This document shows, in pieces, positions 27,738-36,389 of a stretch of 40,790 nt of DNA; position 1 is the stretch's first letter; each line of letters starts with the position of its first letter. The DNA lies in the NCBI GenBank assembly GCA_012839035.1, contig DUOB01000107.1, forward strand, positions 1 through 40,790, written 5' to 3'. The DNA comes from Propionibacterium sp. Lineage in GTDB: Bacteria; Actinomycetota; Actinomycetes; Propionibacteriales; Propionibacteriaceae. The notes under the pieces are model-generated. The model was not told the DNA's origin and made no database searches. It saw only the letters and a program-made list of their open reading frames with translations. Position numbers and translations under genes: made by a program.

Positions 27738-28556
27738 ATGGAGGGGTTGCTGCATCCGGTCGGGCCGGAGGAAGCTCGGACGTATTGGGTTCGTCGTGGG
27801 ATTGCCATCGCCGTGGTGGTCGTCCTGTTGTTGGGTCTCGGCTTCATGATCGCCAACATCGGGCGGGCCGAGCCGACCACAGCGGAGCCAGTGGGGCACG
27901 AGGTGGAGCAGGAGCAGGTTGCTGCACCAGCCGAAGGGGTTCTCGAAGAAGAAGCAGTGCCGGTGCCGGGCGAACCTGCACCTCCGCCCAGTCCGTCAGT
28001 GGCGTCACCGACGCCCGTGGAGACGGCTGCCGCCGCACCTGCAGAAACCCCCGCTCCCACTCCGACTCCGACGGCAGCGTCCGCTACGCCGAGCGAGAAG
28101 CCACTGCCCCCGGAACCGGCGAATACCTTCCACCAGGCAACTGCGGCGCCCGCGGCGGACCGTTCGCCCGCGCCGTGCGCGCCCGATGCGGTCAAGGTCT
28201 CGGTCGACGGTCCGAAGCGGGTGCAGAAGGACAATCCGGTGATGTATTCCATCGGGATTACCAACACATCAAAAAACGAGTGCTCGGTCGTGGTCAATCC
28301 GGAAACCTTCGAAATGAAGGTTTATTCCGGCACCGATCGCATTTGGTCCTCGCGTGACTGCAAGTCGGGAATGCCGCAGCGCGAAGCGCTCCTTCCTTCC
28401 GGGAGCAGCCTCGAGTGGCAGATGGAATGGCGAGCCGATCGATCAATGGCTGAATGCAAGACCAACCCGGAGCCCATGGGATCCGGCACCTATGTGGTGA
28501 CCGCCCAGTTCCTGGAAGCAAAGCCATCACAAGTGGTGCTGCAGTTCACCGCTTAG
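27738..28556 (+). CDS. Membrane-anchored Pro/Ala-rich surface protein with Ig-like C-terminal domain, function unknown
   Basis: This 272-residue protein starts with a short cytoplasmic segment and one transmembrane helix (about residues 20-40). A low-complexity extracytoplasmic stalk rich in P, A, E and T follows (about residues 45-145, with repeats such as PTPTP). The compact C-terminal domain (about residues 148-272) has paired cysteines (APCAPDAV, NECSVV, RDCKSG, AECKTN) and beta-strand-like spacing, consistent with an Ig-like fold. It resembles anchored extracytoplasmic sensor or binding domains, but no function is known. Its last four bases overlap the disA end on the other strand. Confidence 0.75.
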   Translation: MEGLLHPVGPEEARTYWVRRGIAIAVVVVLLLGLGFMIANIGRAEPTTAEPVGHEVEQEQVAAPAEGVLEEEAVPVPGEPAPPPSPSVASPTPVETAAAAPAETPAPTPTPTAASATPSEKPLPPEPANTFHQATAAPAADRSPAPCAPDAVKVSVDGPKRVQKDNPVMYSIGITNTSKNECSVVVNPETFEMKVYSGTDRIWSSRDCKSGMPQREALLPSGSSLEWQMEWRADRSMAECKTNPEPMGSGTYVVTAQFLEAKPSQVVLQFTA

Positions 28557-29605
28557 TCGAGCGGCTGCGAGAACATCGACTCCGCCACCTGCGTCAGCAG
28601 ATCGCGGATGAGGCGCGCCCGGTGATCGCCGACCCCTTCCACCTCCCGCAGTTCCCCCGTGGTCGCGCCCAGAATGCCCTGAAGCCCGCCGAAATGGTTG
28701 ATCAGACGCTCCACCACACTGCTCGGTAGCCGTTGGATGCCGGCGAGCTGGCGATAGCCACGTGGCGCGATGTGTGCGTCCAGGGGTGAGCGGAAGCCGA
28801 TCGCCCGGGCCACTAGCGCAGTGTCGATCAGGTCGGCGTCCTTGAGTTCGGCAAGGTGGCCGAATCCGAACGTTTCATGTTCGTCGGTTGCATAGTCGGT
28901 GGCCAGCAGCTCGGCAAGCGCACCCACGCCGGAATCGACCTCCACCAGTTGGAGGCCGATCAGGCGCCCATCGCCACCGAGCTCGGTCACATAGTCGGCG
29001 GTCTCGATCTCAAGACGTCGCACCATCTCAAGACGCTGGCCGATGAGCGCGATCTCATGCACGGTGACCTGGTCCTGGACCTCCAGCGTGGAAAGCCGCA
29101 CCAGAAGCTGTTGAAGCCGGGTGCGATAGCGCTCGAGGGTCTGCAGCGCAAGGTTGGCTCTGTCGAGGATGGCGTGGGGTGCGTCCACAGGAAAGCGTCG
29201 GTTGGCAAGGAAGATGGCGATGGTGTTCATGGAGGCGGACACGGTGATGACGGGCAGGCCTGTCTGTTGGGCCACACGCTCCGCAGTCCGGTGACGCGTC
29301 CCGGTTTCGACTGTCGGGAGGGATGGATCCGGCATCAACTGGACCGCGGCGGCCAGGATCCTGTCCGCGGCCGCGGACAGAATGATTGCTCCGTCCATCT
29401 TCGCGAGTTCCCGGAGCGCGGTCGGTGAGAAGGGCTCGTCCAACAGGAATCCCCCGGAGCTGATCGCACGCACTGCGTCCGTTGAGCCGAGCACCAGCAG
29501 TGCTCCGGTCCGTCCACTGAGGATTCGCTCCAAGCCGGCGCGCAACGGCGTGCCCGGAGCCAGGTCGGCCTTGATCTCTCGGGCCCTGGCGTCGATCTCG
29601 TTCAC
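28553..29605 (-). CDS. disA: DisA, DNA-integrity-scanning diadenylate cyclase
   Basis: This 350-residue protein makes c-di-AMP from two ATP and stalls at branched DNA. The catalytic motifs are present: DGA at residues 71-73 within AKMDGAIILS, and RHR at residues 104-106 within GTRHRTAERVA. A helical spine follows, and the C-terminal helix-hairpin-helix shows as LREVEGVGDHRARLI. The GTG start lies 34 bases after radA on the same strand. The radA-disA pairing is conserved in many Gram-positive bacteria and links c-di-AMP to recombination. Confidence 0.97.
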   Translation of the reverse strand: MNEIDARAREIKADLAPGTPLRAGLERILSGRTGALLVLGSTDAVRAISSGGFLLDEPFSPTALRELAKMDGAIILSAAADRILAAAVQLMPDPSLPTVETGTRHRTAERVAQQTGLPVITVSASMNTIAIFLANRRFPVDAPHAILDRANLALQTLERYRTRLQQLLVRLSTLEVQDQVTVHEIALIGQRLEMVRRLEIETADYVTELGGDGRLIGLQLVEVDSGVGALAELLATDYATDEHETFGFGHLAELKDADLIDTALVARAIGFRSPLDAHIAPRGYRQLAGIQRLPSSVVERLINHFGGLQGILGATTGELREVEGVGDHRARLIRDLLTQVAESMFSQPLD

Positions 29606-29639
29606 CGTTCGTGCCGCTCCTGCTCTGGTTTAGGCCCCA

Positions 29640-31040
29640 TTATGCAACCCGGGGAGACCCCAGTGCCTCGGCGAGGGCGTGCGGCAAAGTGGTGCACTCG
29701 ATCACCCGGATTCCCCTGACCGATCGTCGGCGAGCTTCGGCGCCGCGTTCCGCCGGCACAATGGCCGTGTCGAACCCCAACCGTGCGGCTTCGGTGATGC
29801 GGCGGTCGAGGCCCGGGACCCGGCGCAGCTCGCCGGCCAACCCGACCTCTCCGATGGCCACCACCCGTCCGTCACCGCCGGCTCCCAGCACGGGTCTGTC
29901 GGTGGCGGCGGAGGCGATTGCCAACGCACAGGCCAGGTCTGCCGACGGGTCGGCAATCCGGGCACCACCCACGGTCGAGACATAGATGTCCCGATCCGCC
30001 AGGCGGATGCCGGTCCTGCGCTGCAGCACCGCGGTCAGCATCGTCGACCTGGCGTTCTCGAAACCCTGACTGACCCTGCGCGGATTCTGTGGCGGGGGAG
30101 CGGGGACGACCAGCGCCTGGATCTCGGCGAGCAGGGGCCGGCGACCCTCCATGGTGACGGTCAAGCAGGTCCCGGAAACGGTCTCCGTGTGCTCCGAGGT
30201 GAACAGACCGGAGGGGTCGGGCACTTCGACGATGCCCTCCTCGGTCATCTCGAAGCACCCCACCTCATCCGCGGGACCGAAACGATTCTTGGTGGCACGC
30301 ACCATCCGGAATCCGGAGTGCCGGTCGCCCTCGAAAGTCAGCACCACGTCGACGAGATGCTCCATCGTCCGTGGTCCGGCGATGGTGCCCTCCTTGGTGA
30401 CGTGGCCGACGATGATGACTGCCATGCCCGTCCGTTTTGCCACGCGCACGAGTGCGCCGGTGGTTTCGCGGACCTGCGTCACGCCACCCGCCGCACCGTC
30501 GGCCTCCGTTGTCGTGACCGTCTGAATCGAGTCGAGCACCAGCAAGCCGGGAGCGAGCTCCTCGACATGACCGAGGATCGTGCCCAGATCCGTCTCGGCG
30601 GCAAGGAAAAGCTCATCCGCCAACCCGCCGGTGCGCCCGGCACGCAGCCGCACCTGGGCGGGGGATTCCTCGCCGGTGACGTAGAGGGTGCGACGCTTCG
30701 AACTCGCCCAACGGGCCGCGACCTCGAGCAACAGGGTGGACTTGCCCACGCCCGGCTCGCCGGCCAACAGAATGACCGCGCCGGGGACGAGCCCGCCACC
30801 CAGCACCCGGTCGAGCTCGCTGACACCGGTCAGGTCTCGTTCAGCCAGCTCCGCGGCCACGGTCGCGATCGGGACTGCTCTCGTCTCAGGGGTCTGGGCA
30901 GGGACGTCGCGTACGCCCCGCGAACCTTGCTCACTCACCGAGCCCCAGGCCTGGCACTCCCCGCATCTGCCCACCCATTTCGAGGTCGTCCAGCCGCATT
31001 CGCTGCAGCGGTAGGGAAGCGTCTTCGAAGCTCGTGCCAT
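29640..31040 (-). CDS. radA: RadA, DNA repair ATPase
   Basis: This 466-residue protein processes recombination intermediates. An N-terminal zinc finger (CSECGWTTSKWVGRCGEC) is followed by Walker A GEPGVGKST, Walker B LLVLDSIQTV, the RadA-specific KNRFG motif, and a C-terminal Lon-like domain containing DPSADLACALAIASA and GEVGLAGELR. ATG 31040 is set by the zinc finger starting 12 residues in and by a -10 hexamer 7 bases upstream. It is probably co-transcribed with disA. Confidence 0.97.
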   Translation of the reverse strand: MARASKTLPYRCSECGWTTSKWVGRCGECQAWGSVSEQGSRGVRDVPAQTPETRAVPIATVAAELAERDLTGVSELDRVLGGGLVPGAVILLAGEPGVGKSTLLLEVAARWASSKRRTLYVTGEESPAQVRLRAGRTGGLADELFLAAETDLGTILGHVEELAPGLLVLDSIQTVTTTEADGAAGGVTQVRETTGALVRVAKRTGMAVIIVGHVTKEGTIAGPRTMEHLVDVVLTFEGDRHSGFRMVRATKNRFGPADEVGCFEMTEEGIVEVPDPSGLFTSEHTETVSGTCLTVTMEGRRPLLAEIQALVVPAPPPQNPRRVSQGFENARSTMLTAVLQRRTGIRLADRDIYVSTVGGARIADPSADLACALAIASAATDRPVLGAGGDGRVVAIGEVGLAGELRRVPGLDRRITEAARLGFDTAIVPAERGAEARRRSVRGIRVIECTTLPHALAEALGSPRVA

Positions 31041-31047
31041 GGCGGGA

Positions 31048-31053
31048 ACACTA
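31048..31053 (-). promoter_or_regulatory. -10 element for leaderless radA-disA
   Basis: TAGTGT on the minus strand lies 7 bases before the radA ATG. Confidence 0.6.
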
Positions 31054-31106
31054 ACCCGAAGGTCAGACATCGGTGGTCCTACTCTGCGTACACGAGCGAA
31101 TGCCAT

Positions 31107-31112
31107 TAGCAT
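31107..31112 (+). promoter_or_regulatory. -10 element for gene at 31121
   Basis: TAGCAT lies 8 bases before the ATG at 31121, so the transcript is leaderless or nearly so. It is divergent from radA. Confidence 0.5.
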
Positions 31113-31120
31113 TCGGGGCC

Positions 31121-31939
31121 ATGCGACGGAACACATTGGCGCTGGTTGGCCTGGCAGCTTTGGCTTTGACGACGATCGTGCTGGTGATCTTGTCGTTCCT
31201 GCACGTACGACCGGATCCGGCGAGCATCACGGCAGTTCCTGGTGACGCTGGTGCAGTGCAGCCGGCGCCCACTCAAGTGGTGGAGCCGCGCCCCAGCACG
31301 GTCGCCAACATCCGAGAGGCACTGGACGGCGATGAGCCGATGGTCATCCTCGTGCTGGGAGATGCGACCGGCATGGACGATGGCACGGCACGTGCGACGC
31401 GCTGGGTCTCCCGCTGGGCGGAAGAGTTGGCGGAGGAGCGGCCGGTGACGGTGGCCGTCCGGCAGAGCGATGGGGAGTTCGGGCCTGCGGAGGAATTCGG
31501 TGAGGGCGAGGGGACGCCCATCGAGATTCGCAACGCCAGCAATCAGCCGAGTCGGATGGTGGACGTGCTGGCACAGGCGCCACTGCTGATCACCGACGAT
31601 GTCGACCTCGTGGTCATGAGCTTCGGTCACAGTGAGCAGGCGGCAGAGATCGCCGGGCAGCTCGATGAGCTGTGGGATCGGGTCCCCCCGCAGACGATGG
31701 GACTCGTCATGGCCCAGAATCCCCAGCGGGGGGGTGGGGCAGCGGGCCAGCAATCGCGTGTGGAAGCGGTCACCGCGTGGGCCGAGGAGAACGAGCTGCC
31801 CCTCGTCGACGTCTTCAACGCGTTCCTCGATGCACCTGAGCCGTTGTCCCAGTTGCTGGGCAGGGACCAGATCAACCCCAGTGAGAGGGGATCACAGATC
31901 TGGACGGAGGCAATCGTGGACGCGTTGGAGGCGGAGTGA
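31121..31939 (+). CDS. Membrane-anchored SGNH-like protein
   Basis: This 272-residue protein has one N-terminal transmembrane helix (about residues 6-28), a Pro-rich linker, then an extracytoplasmic alpha/beta domain. VILVLGDATGMDDG takes the SGNH block I position, but the usual serine after GD is alanine. LVVMSFGHSEQA fits block III and VFNAFLDAPEP a later block. The C-terminus has no clear DxxH. It may therefore be an inactive or divergent member. It diverges from radA across 80 bases. ATG 31121 was preferred over the longer open frame because of the promoter position and the transmembrane start. Confidence 0.7.
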   Translation: MRRNTLALVGLAALALTTIVLVILSFLHVRPDPASITAVPGDAGAVQPAPTQVVEPRPSTVANIREALDGDEPMVILVLGDATGMDDGTARATRWVSRWAEELAEERPVTVAVRQSDGEFGPAEEFGEGEGTPIEIRNASNQPSRMVDVLAQAPLLITDDVDLVVMSFGHSEQAAEIAGQLDELWDRVPPQTMGLVMAQNPQRGGGAAGQQSRVEAVTAWAEENELPLVDVFNAFLDAPEPLSQLLGRDQINPSERGSQIWTEAIVDALEAE

Positions 31940-31948
31940 CGCAGCCGA

Positions 31949-31974
31949 GCTGAGGGGGTCGCACCTCGCTCAGC
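31949..31974. terminator. Possible bidirectional terminator hairpin
   Basis: GCTGAG and CTCAGC flank a 14-base loop between convergent genes. There is no T-tract and the loop can pair in other ways, so this is weak. Confidence 0.3.
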
Positions 31975-31989
31975 CGGAGGGGTGGCCGC

Positions 31990-33057
31990 TCACGGGTTCT
32001 CCGCCAGATACTCGTGGAGGCGGTCCTCGCGCAGCGCAGTGCCGAGGTCGGCCATCTTCGCCTCGTCGACGACTGCGATCGACTGATCACCGGCCCAACC
32101 GAGCCCGGTGATGGGCGCTTGGAAGCTGATGACGTCCTGTCCGCCCTGGAGGCGCATGGACATCGCGGTTTCCTTGATCTTTTCATTGGTGAGGCCGCTG
32201 TCCACCCGCAGCGAACCGGAGAGCTGATCCAGCATTCCGTCGAAGACGACCGGGTTGGCGAGGACGCTGGGGCGAGCGGCCTTGTCGATGATCGCGCGCA
32301 CAACGTCGCGCTGGTTCTCGGCGCGGTCGAGATCACCGCGGGGGAGGTTGTAACGCTCCCGCACGTAGGCCAGCGCTTCTTCGCCCTTCAGGTTCACGAT
32401 GCCTTCCGGGAAATAATGGGAACCCGCCCGGAATGCACGCTTGTTGAAGACCTCGACCCCGCCAAGGGCTTCGGTGACCTTGATGAAGCCCTCGAAGTCC
32501 ACCACGGCCGCGTGGTCCATCGGCACACCCGTCAGGTCGTTGAGCGTGCGAACCGTGAGTTCGGGCCCGCCGAAGGCATAGGCCCAGTTGATCTTGCCCT
32601 TGCCACGACCCGGGATGTCGACCCACATGTCACGCGGGAAAGAGATCAAATAGACCTTGTCCTTGGCTGCGGTGACGTGAGCGATCATCAACGTGTCGGA
32701 GCGGCCTTGGTCCGGCCCCCGGGAGTCGCTGCCCATGAGCACGTAGTTGGTGCCCACCGGCGGGGGCAGTGCACGGGGGGCCGAATCGCCCGCACCACCG
32801 CCTCCACCGGAGGCGGCGCTGGAGCCGGGCATGAAATCCTCCCGGGCAATCCCCGACAGGGCGGACTCGATCCGCTGGAAATACCAGCCGACAAGAACCC
32901 CGGCGCCCAACAGGAGCACGAGAAGGCTGACGAGTGCGATCAGCAGCGGCTTGCGTCTGCGCCCCCTGCGCGCTGCCCTTCGGGGACCCCTCTTGTCCGG
33001 GGCCCGGTCAACGTCCCGATCCGGGTCCTCGGAGAACAGGGAGATCCCGTCGCTCAT
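31990..33057 (-). CDS. LytR-CpsA-Psr (LCP) family cell-wall ligase
   Basis: This 355-residue protein transfers lipid-linked glycopolymers to peptidoglycan on the outer membrane face. A basic cytoplasmic N-terminus with RRAARRGRRRK precedes one transmembrane helix (about residues 38-60). The LCP domain shows NYVLMGSDSRG, GRSDTLMIAHV, LISFPRDMWVDIPG, KINWAYAFGG and the arginine-rich YVRERYNLPRGDLDRAENQ region that binds pyrophosphate. The start at 33057 overlaps the phosphatase stop by four bases. It is the last gene of the 35457-31990 operon. Confidence 0.95.
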   Translation of the reverse strand: MSDGISLFSEDPDRDVDRAPDKRGPRRAARRGRRRKPLLIALVSLLVLLLGAGVLVGWYFQRIESALSGIAREDFMPGSSAASGGGGGAGDSAPRALPPPVGTNYVLMGSDSRGPDQGRSDTLMIAHVTAAKDKVYLISFPRDMWVDIPGRGKGKINWAYAFGGPELTVRTLNDLTGVPMDHAAVVDFEGFIKVTEALGGVEVFNKRAFRAGSHYFPEGIVNLKGEEALAYVRERYNLPRGDLDRAENQRDVVRAIIDKAARPSVLANPVVFDGMLDQLSGSLRVDSGLTNEKIKETAMSMRLQGGQDVISFQAPITGLGWAGDQSIAVVDEAKMADLGTALREDRLHEYLAENP

Positions 33058-33734
33058 CTCGCCTCCTTCGTCCACCAGTCGTACTTGCCTGGTGTGGTCG
33101 AACCGTTCGGCTCGGTTGACCTGTCTGGTTCGGTAGCAACGCTCGGTCCGGATGGGCCGTCGGGTGCCGTTGACCGCTCGACTGTATTCGCGATGGTCCG
33201 GACTGCGACCGTGATCTCATCACTGCATTGGGCGAAAACCTCGTCGCTCTGGCGATAAGGGTCTGCGATGTCGTCGTCCGCTGGATCCTGGGCCCGGGCA
33301 GCGACCCGGAGTTCCGGTGCCTGGCGGGTGAGCTCTGCCAGCGCCGCTGACTGCGACGGCTGTTCGTCGATCTTCATGCCCGCAACGATCCTGGCGAATT
33401 CGCGCAGGGTGAAGGCGCGCCGGACCGCCATCGGGACAAGCTCAACCGCGAGCGCCCGGTGGAAACGGGTCAGGCCGAGGATCAGATCGGCTTCCCGCAC
33501 CAAACGGGGAGTCAGGCTCTGAGCGGCAAAGGCACTCGTATCCATCGGCAGGAGCGCCGCCATTTGTGCCTCCACCCCGTGACCAACGACCGCTGAGGTG
33601 CCGGCGCTGACCACGTTGATGCCGGGGCCCAGCCTTTCGCGCAGGAGATATTCCGCAGCCGGTGACCTGCAGATATTGCCGGTGCAGATGGTGAGAACAG
33701 TGAATGACACGGGGTCAAGTGAAGCAGAGGTCAC
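33054..33734 (-). CDS. Low-molecular-weight protein tyrosine phosphatase
   Basis: This 226-residue protein dephosphorylates tyrosine on proteins, typically BY-kinases in capsule systems. The active-site loop is CTGNICRS (Cys17, Arg23), and the general acid lies in the DIADPY motif near residue 168. The C-terminal 45 residues form a Pro/Ser/Thr-rich tail ending KYDWWTKEAR, longer than in the basic family. GTG 33734 overlaps the aminotransferase stop by four bases. The large open frame upstream is shadow. A matching kinase lies 7 kb away at 25173-26543, a possible substrate. Confidence 0.93.
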   Translation of the reverse strand: MTSASLDPVSFTVLTICTGNICRSPAAEYLLRERLGPGINVVSAGTSAVVGHGVEAQMAALLPMDTSAFAAQSLTPRLVREADLILGLTRFHRALAVELVPMAVRRAFTLREFARIVAGMKIDEQPSQSAALAELTRQAPELRVAARAQDPADDDIADPYRQSDEVFAQCSDEITVAVRTIANTVERSTAPDGPSGPSVATEPDRSTEPNGSTTPGKYDWWTKEAR

Positions 33735-34819
33735 CAATTCAGCCGGCTTGCAACGTCCAATACGCGGGCATTCGCTTCCGATTCTCCAATGCTGATCCGC
33801 ACGCCGTCCCAGGGGCTTCCGGAGATATACGGACGCACCATGAGGCCTGCCCTGGTGAACTCCGCAGCGAACTCCGCGGTCCGTTCCCGGGTGCCGAACC
33901 AGACGAAGTTCGCCTGGGTGTCCGGCAGTTCGAAGCCCTGCTGAGTCAGTCCGGCGACGAGAGCCTGACGCTCCCGGACCACTGCTGCCACCTGGTCCAT
34001 CAGCTTGTCGTACACGGACAGCGCAGCAACCACTGCGGCCTGCGCAGGAAGGGAGACTCCGAAGGGCAGCGCGACGGCACGGACGGCCGCTGCCAGTCGG
34101 GGCTCCGCGACGGCGTACCCGACCCGGAAACCCGCCAACCCATAAGCCTTGGAGAAAGTACGCAGGACGGCCACGTTGGGTCGGTCGTGCCACAGCTCGA
34201 GCCCGCGTGCTGCGGCCGGATCGGTGATGAACTCGACGTACGCCTCATCGACAGCGATCAGGATGTGGTCCGGCACCGCCTCGATGAACGCCCGGAGCTC
34301 GTCGTGACCGACTGTTGGGCCGGTCGGATTGTTGGGTGTGCAGACCAGGATCGCCTTGGTGCGCGGGGTGATCGCGGCCAGCATCGCATCGAGGTCGTGG
34401 CTGGCGTCGGGGCGCAGCGAGACCTGTACGCCGACCGCGCCACACACCTGGACCGCTATCGGATAGGCCTCGAAGCTGCGCCAGGCATAGATCACCTCGT
34501 CGCCGGGCTCGCACACGGCCTGCAACAGGTGATAAAGCACCGCGACCGAACCGGTGCCGAACGCGAGATTGTCCTCAACGATCGGCACTTCCGCGGTCGT
34601 GAGGTGGGCCGCCACCGCCTCCAGTGCGGCGGAATTGCCCATGTCGGGATAGCGGTTCATCGTTGAACAGCTCGCCTGTGCCGCCGCCAGGATTTCATGG
34701 AGAGGTGGGAAGGGGTTCTCGTTGCTGGACAGCTTGAAGGTGCGCTCACCGCTCGAGGCGGGCTTGCCCGGCTTGTACGCCGGCAGGTCGGCCACCGCAG
34801 CCCTGATCGGCACGGCCAT
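33731..34819 (-). CDS. HisC-like aminotransferase (histidinol-phosphate or aromatic)
   Basis: This 362-residue fold-type I PLP enzyme has KLSSNENPFPP at the N-terminus, the VCTPNNPTGP substrate/PLP segment, AVDEAYVEF, and the PLP lysine in TFSKAYGLAGFRVGY. The arginine in GVRISIG is also conserved. Such stand-alone copies are usually HisC2 or aromatic (Pat) aminotransferases. No other his gene is close, so aromatic amino acids are the likelier substrates (inference). It overlaps the VOC gene by one base and the phosphatase by four. Confidence 0.88.
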   Translation of the reverse strand: MAVPIRAAVADLPAYKPGKPASSGERTFKLSSNENPFPPLHEILAAAQASCSTMNRYPDMGNSAALEAVAAHLTTAEVPIVEDNLAFGTGSVAVLYHLLQAVCEPGDEVIYAWRSFEAYPIAVQVCGAVGVQVSLRPDASHDLDAMLAAITPRTKAILVCTPNNPTGPTVGHDELRAFIEAVPDHILIAVDEAYVEFITDPAAARGLELWHDRPNVAVLRTFSKAYGLAGFRVGYAVAEPRLAAAVRAVALPFGVSLPAQAAVVAALSVYDKLMDQVAAVVRERQALVAGLTQQGFELPDTQANFVWFGTRERTAEFAAEFTRAGLMVRPYISGSPWDGVRISIGESEANARVLDVASRLNW

Positions 34820-35457
34820 CAGATGCGCACCTCACCGTTGGCGGTCCGGAAGTGGGCGGCGATGATGCCGGGCGTGCCGTGGGGCGCGATCCACTCGATC
34901 TCGAAACCCAGATGCCCCAGCAGGTCGGCGCGGCGGCCCAGCCACTCTTCCAGGCGGGCGCGGTCGCCCGCGATCTCCAGCCGAATCAACTCGACCGAAC
35001 CGGCTAGTGCCTTGGGCAGCACGGACTCCTCGCTGATCCACTGGATGAAGAAGGGAAGCTGCGGGTCGGCCTGGGTGCCGCGCACTCCGATCTGCTTCCA
35101 CTCCAAGAGCCTGCCGTCGGGGAAATGCCGACTGCCGTCGACGGCCTGACGTCCGAGGCGGAGCTCCACACCGGAGAGGTCGTCCACGGAAATCGCCCAG
35201 CCGAGCCAGCCGCCACCCGCCTCGGACCGGGCGCGCACCACCTGCCCGAAGGGTGCCTTGTCGGCGACCGGGTGTTCCAGAACTTCGACGATCTCGATAT
35301 AACGACCGTCGGCCAGGGGGATCAGGCGGTTGCGCGTGCCGAACCGCGGGTGGAACCCGCCGTCGCGGGAATCCTCTCCGAGGGCCTCGCTCAGCCGGTC
35401 GGCGGTCCCCCGCAACCCCTCCGGGCCCGCTGCAAAGACAAGATGGTCGACGTGCAT
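34819..35457 (-). CDS. VOC (glyoxalase-like) superfamily protein
   Basis: This 212-residue protein starts HVDHLVFAAGP, typical of the glyoxalase-like domain family. It has FGTRNRLIPLADGRYIEIVEVL, matching the TxNxLxxLxxGxYIEL pattern, and a second half with FPDGRLLEWKQIG and FIQW. These proteins are metal-dependent or degenerate VOC folds, and the substrate is unknown. It is the first gene of the operon that ends with the LCP protein. Only a weak CAGAAT precedes the ATG at 6 bases. The 97 bases up to the next gene show no clear terminator. Confidence 0.85.
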   Translation of the reverse strand: MHVDHLVFAAGPEGLRGTADRLSEALGEDSRDGGFHPRFGTRNRLIPLADGRYIEIVEVLEHPVADKAPFGQVVRARSEAGGGWLGWAISVDDLSGVELRLGRQAVDGSRHFPDGRLLEWKQIGVRGTQADPQLPFFIQWISEESVLPKALAGSVELIRLEIAGDRARLEEWLGRRADLLGHLGFEIEWIAPHGTPGIIAAHFRTANGEVRI

Positions 35458-35554
35458 GGCCTCATTCTGGCCCCTCACCCCGTTTCCCCCGAATCGGGGG
35501 TGTGCGGGAGGTGCGAATCCTCTGCGTGATAGCACGATGGTCTCCTCTTGCGCG

Positions 35555-36343
35555 TCATCCTAATCGGTCACTTCGGGTGTTCTGTCGCGTGGCGGGGTGG
35601 ATGGTTGTGCTGGCAGCAGCTTCGAACTCCTCGCAATGGGTCACGAGTTCGGCGTACGCGGCCGCACCCATCAACTCCGTCAGCTCCGCCGCATTCGTGC
35701 GATAGACCGGATCCGCGGCGGTGTGGGCGTCGGTGTGGGAGGTGCAATACCAGTCCAGTTGATGGCCTCCCGAGCCCCAGCCCGAGCGCACGTATTCCCC
35801 GATTGTCACCTCGAGATAGCTGGTGTCGTCGCCACGGTCCACCGTGCGGTATTGCCGCCGGATCGGCAGTTGCCAGCACACGTCCGGCTTGGTCTCGGTG
35901 ATCGGCCGGCCCTCGCGGAGTGCCAGCGCGTGCAGCGCGCAGCCATAGCCGCCGGGGAATCCGATGCGGTTGAGGAAGATGCAGGCGCCATCCACGACCC
36001 GGGTCTTGCGGTCGGGCTGTTCGCCTTCCCCGACATGGTCCGGATCCTCCAATTCCGCCCAGCCTCCCGCGGCGGCCTCGTCCGCGAACTGCCAGGTCCC
36101 GGCCGTCAGCCGCGCCGTGGCCGCCCCGACCCGGCGTTCGTCGTCGGCATCGGCGAAGTGCGCGCCGTGGGTGCAGCAGCCGTCGTCAGGGCGGTCGGCA
36201 TAGATCCCGGGGCAGCCCTGCCCGAACAGGCAGCGCCACCGGGAGGTCAGCCAGGTCAGATCGCAGCGGAACACCTGCTCGGCACCGTCGGGATCGGGGA
36301 ACTCGACGAAGGACCTGGCGAAGGGCGTACGGATCTCAGGCAT
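35555..36343 (-). CDS. Cysteine-rich conserved actinobacterial protein (Rv0495c-like)
   Basis: This 262-residue protein has at least nine cysteines, several in close sets: [49 protein letters not shown] and WYCTSH. Spacing of this type suggests bound zinc or iron, like YkgJ-type chelating domains. The family has no assigned function. The place beside ppx and a sugar isomerase matches the Mycobacterium Rv0495c-Rv0498 neighbourhood as I recall it. Its start is only 46 bases from that of ppx on the other strand. Confidence 0.78.
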   Translation of the reverse strand: MPEIRTPFARSFVEFPDPDGAEQVFRCDLTWLTSRWRCLFGQGCPGIYADRPDDGCCTHGAHFADADDERRVGAATARLTAGTWQFADEAAAGGWAELEDPDHVGEGEQPDRKTRVVDGACIFLNRIGFPGGYGCALHALALREGRPITETKPDVCWQLPIRRQYRTVDRGDDTSYLEVTIGEYVRSGWGSGGHQLDWYCTSHTDAHTAADPVYRTNAAELTELMGAAAYAELVTHCEEFEAAASTTIHPATRQNTRSDRLG

Positions 36344-36350
36344 GCGGATC

Positions 36351-36356
36351 AGTATG
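36351..36356 (-). promoter_or_regulatory. Weak -10 element for the Rv0495c-like gene
   Basis: CATACT on the minus strand lies 7 bases before the ATG at 36343, one base off TAnnnT. Confidence 0.35.
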
Positions 36357-36376
36357 AGACCAGGAGCCTGCAGAGG

Positions 36377-36382
36377 TACATT
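36377..36382 (+). promoter_or_regulatory. -10 element for leaderless ppx
   Basis: TACATT lies 7 bases before the GTG at 36390. This selects that codon over the ATG-like starts upstream. Confidence 0.6.
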
Positions 36383-36389
36383 TTCGATC

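Noticed and set aside
33735..34193. N-terminal extension of the tyrosine phosphatase
   Set aside because: It overlaps the aminotransferase gene out of phase. The CTGNICRS active site should lie near the N-terminus, as it does from GTG 33734.
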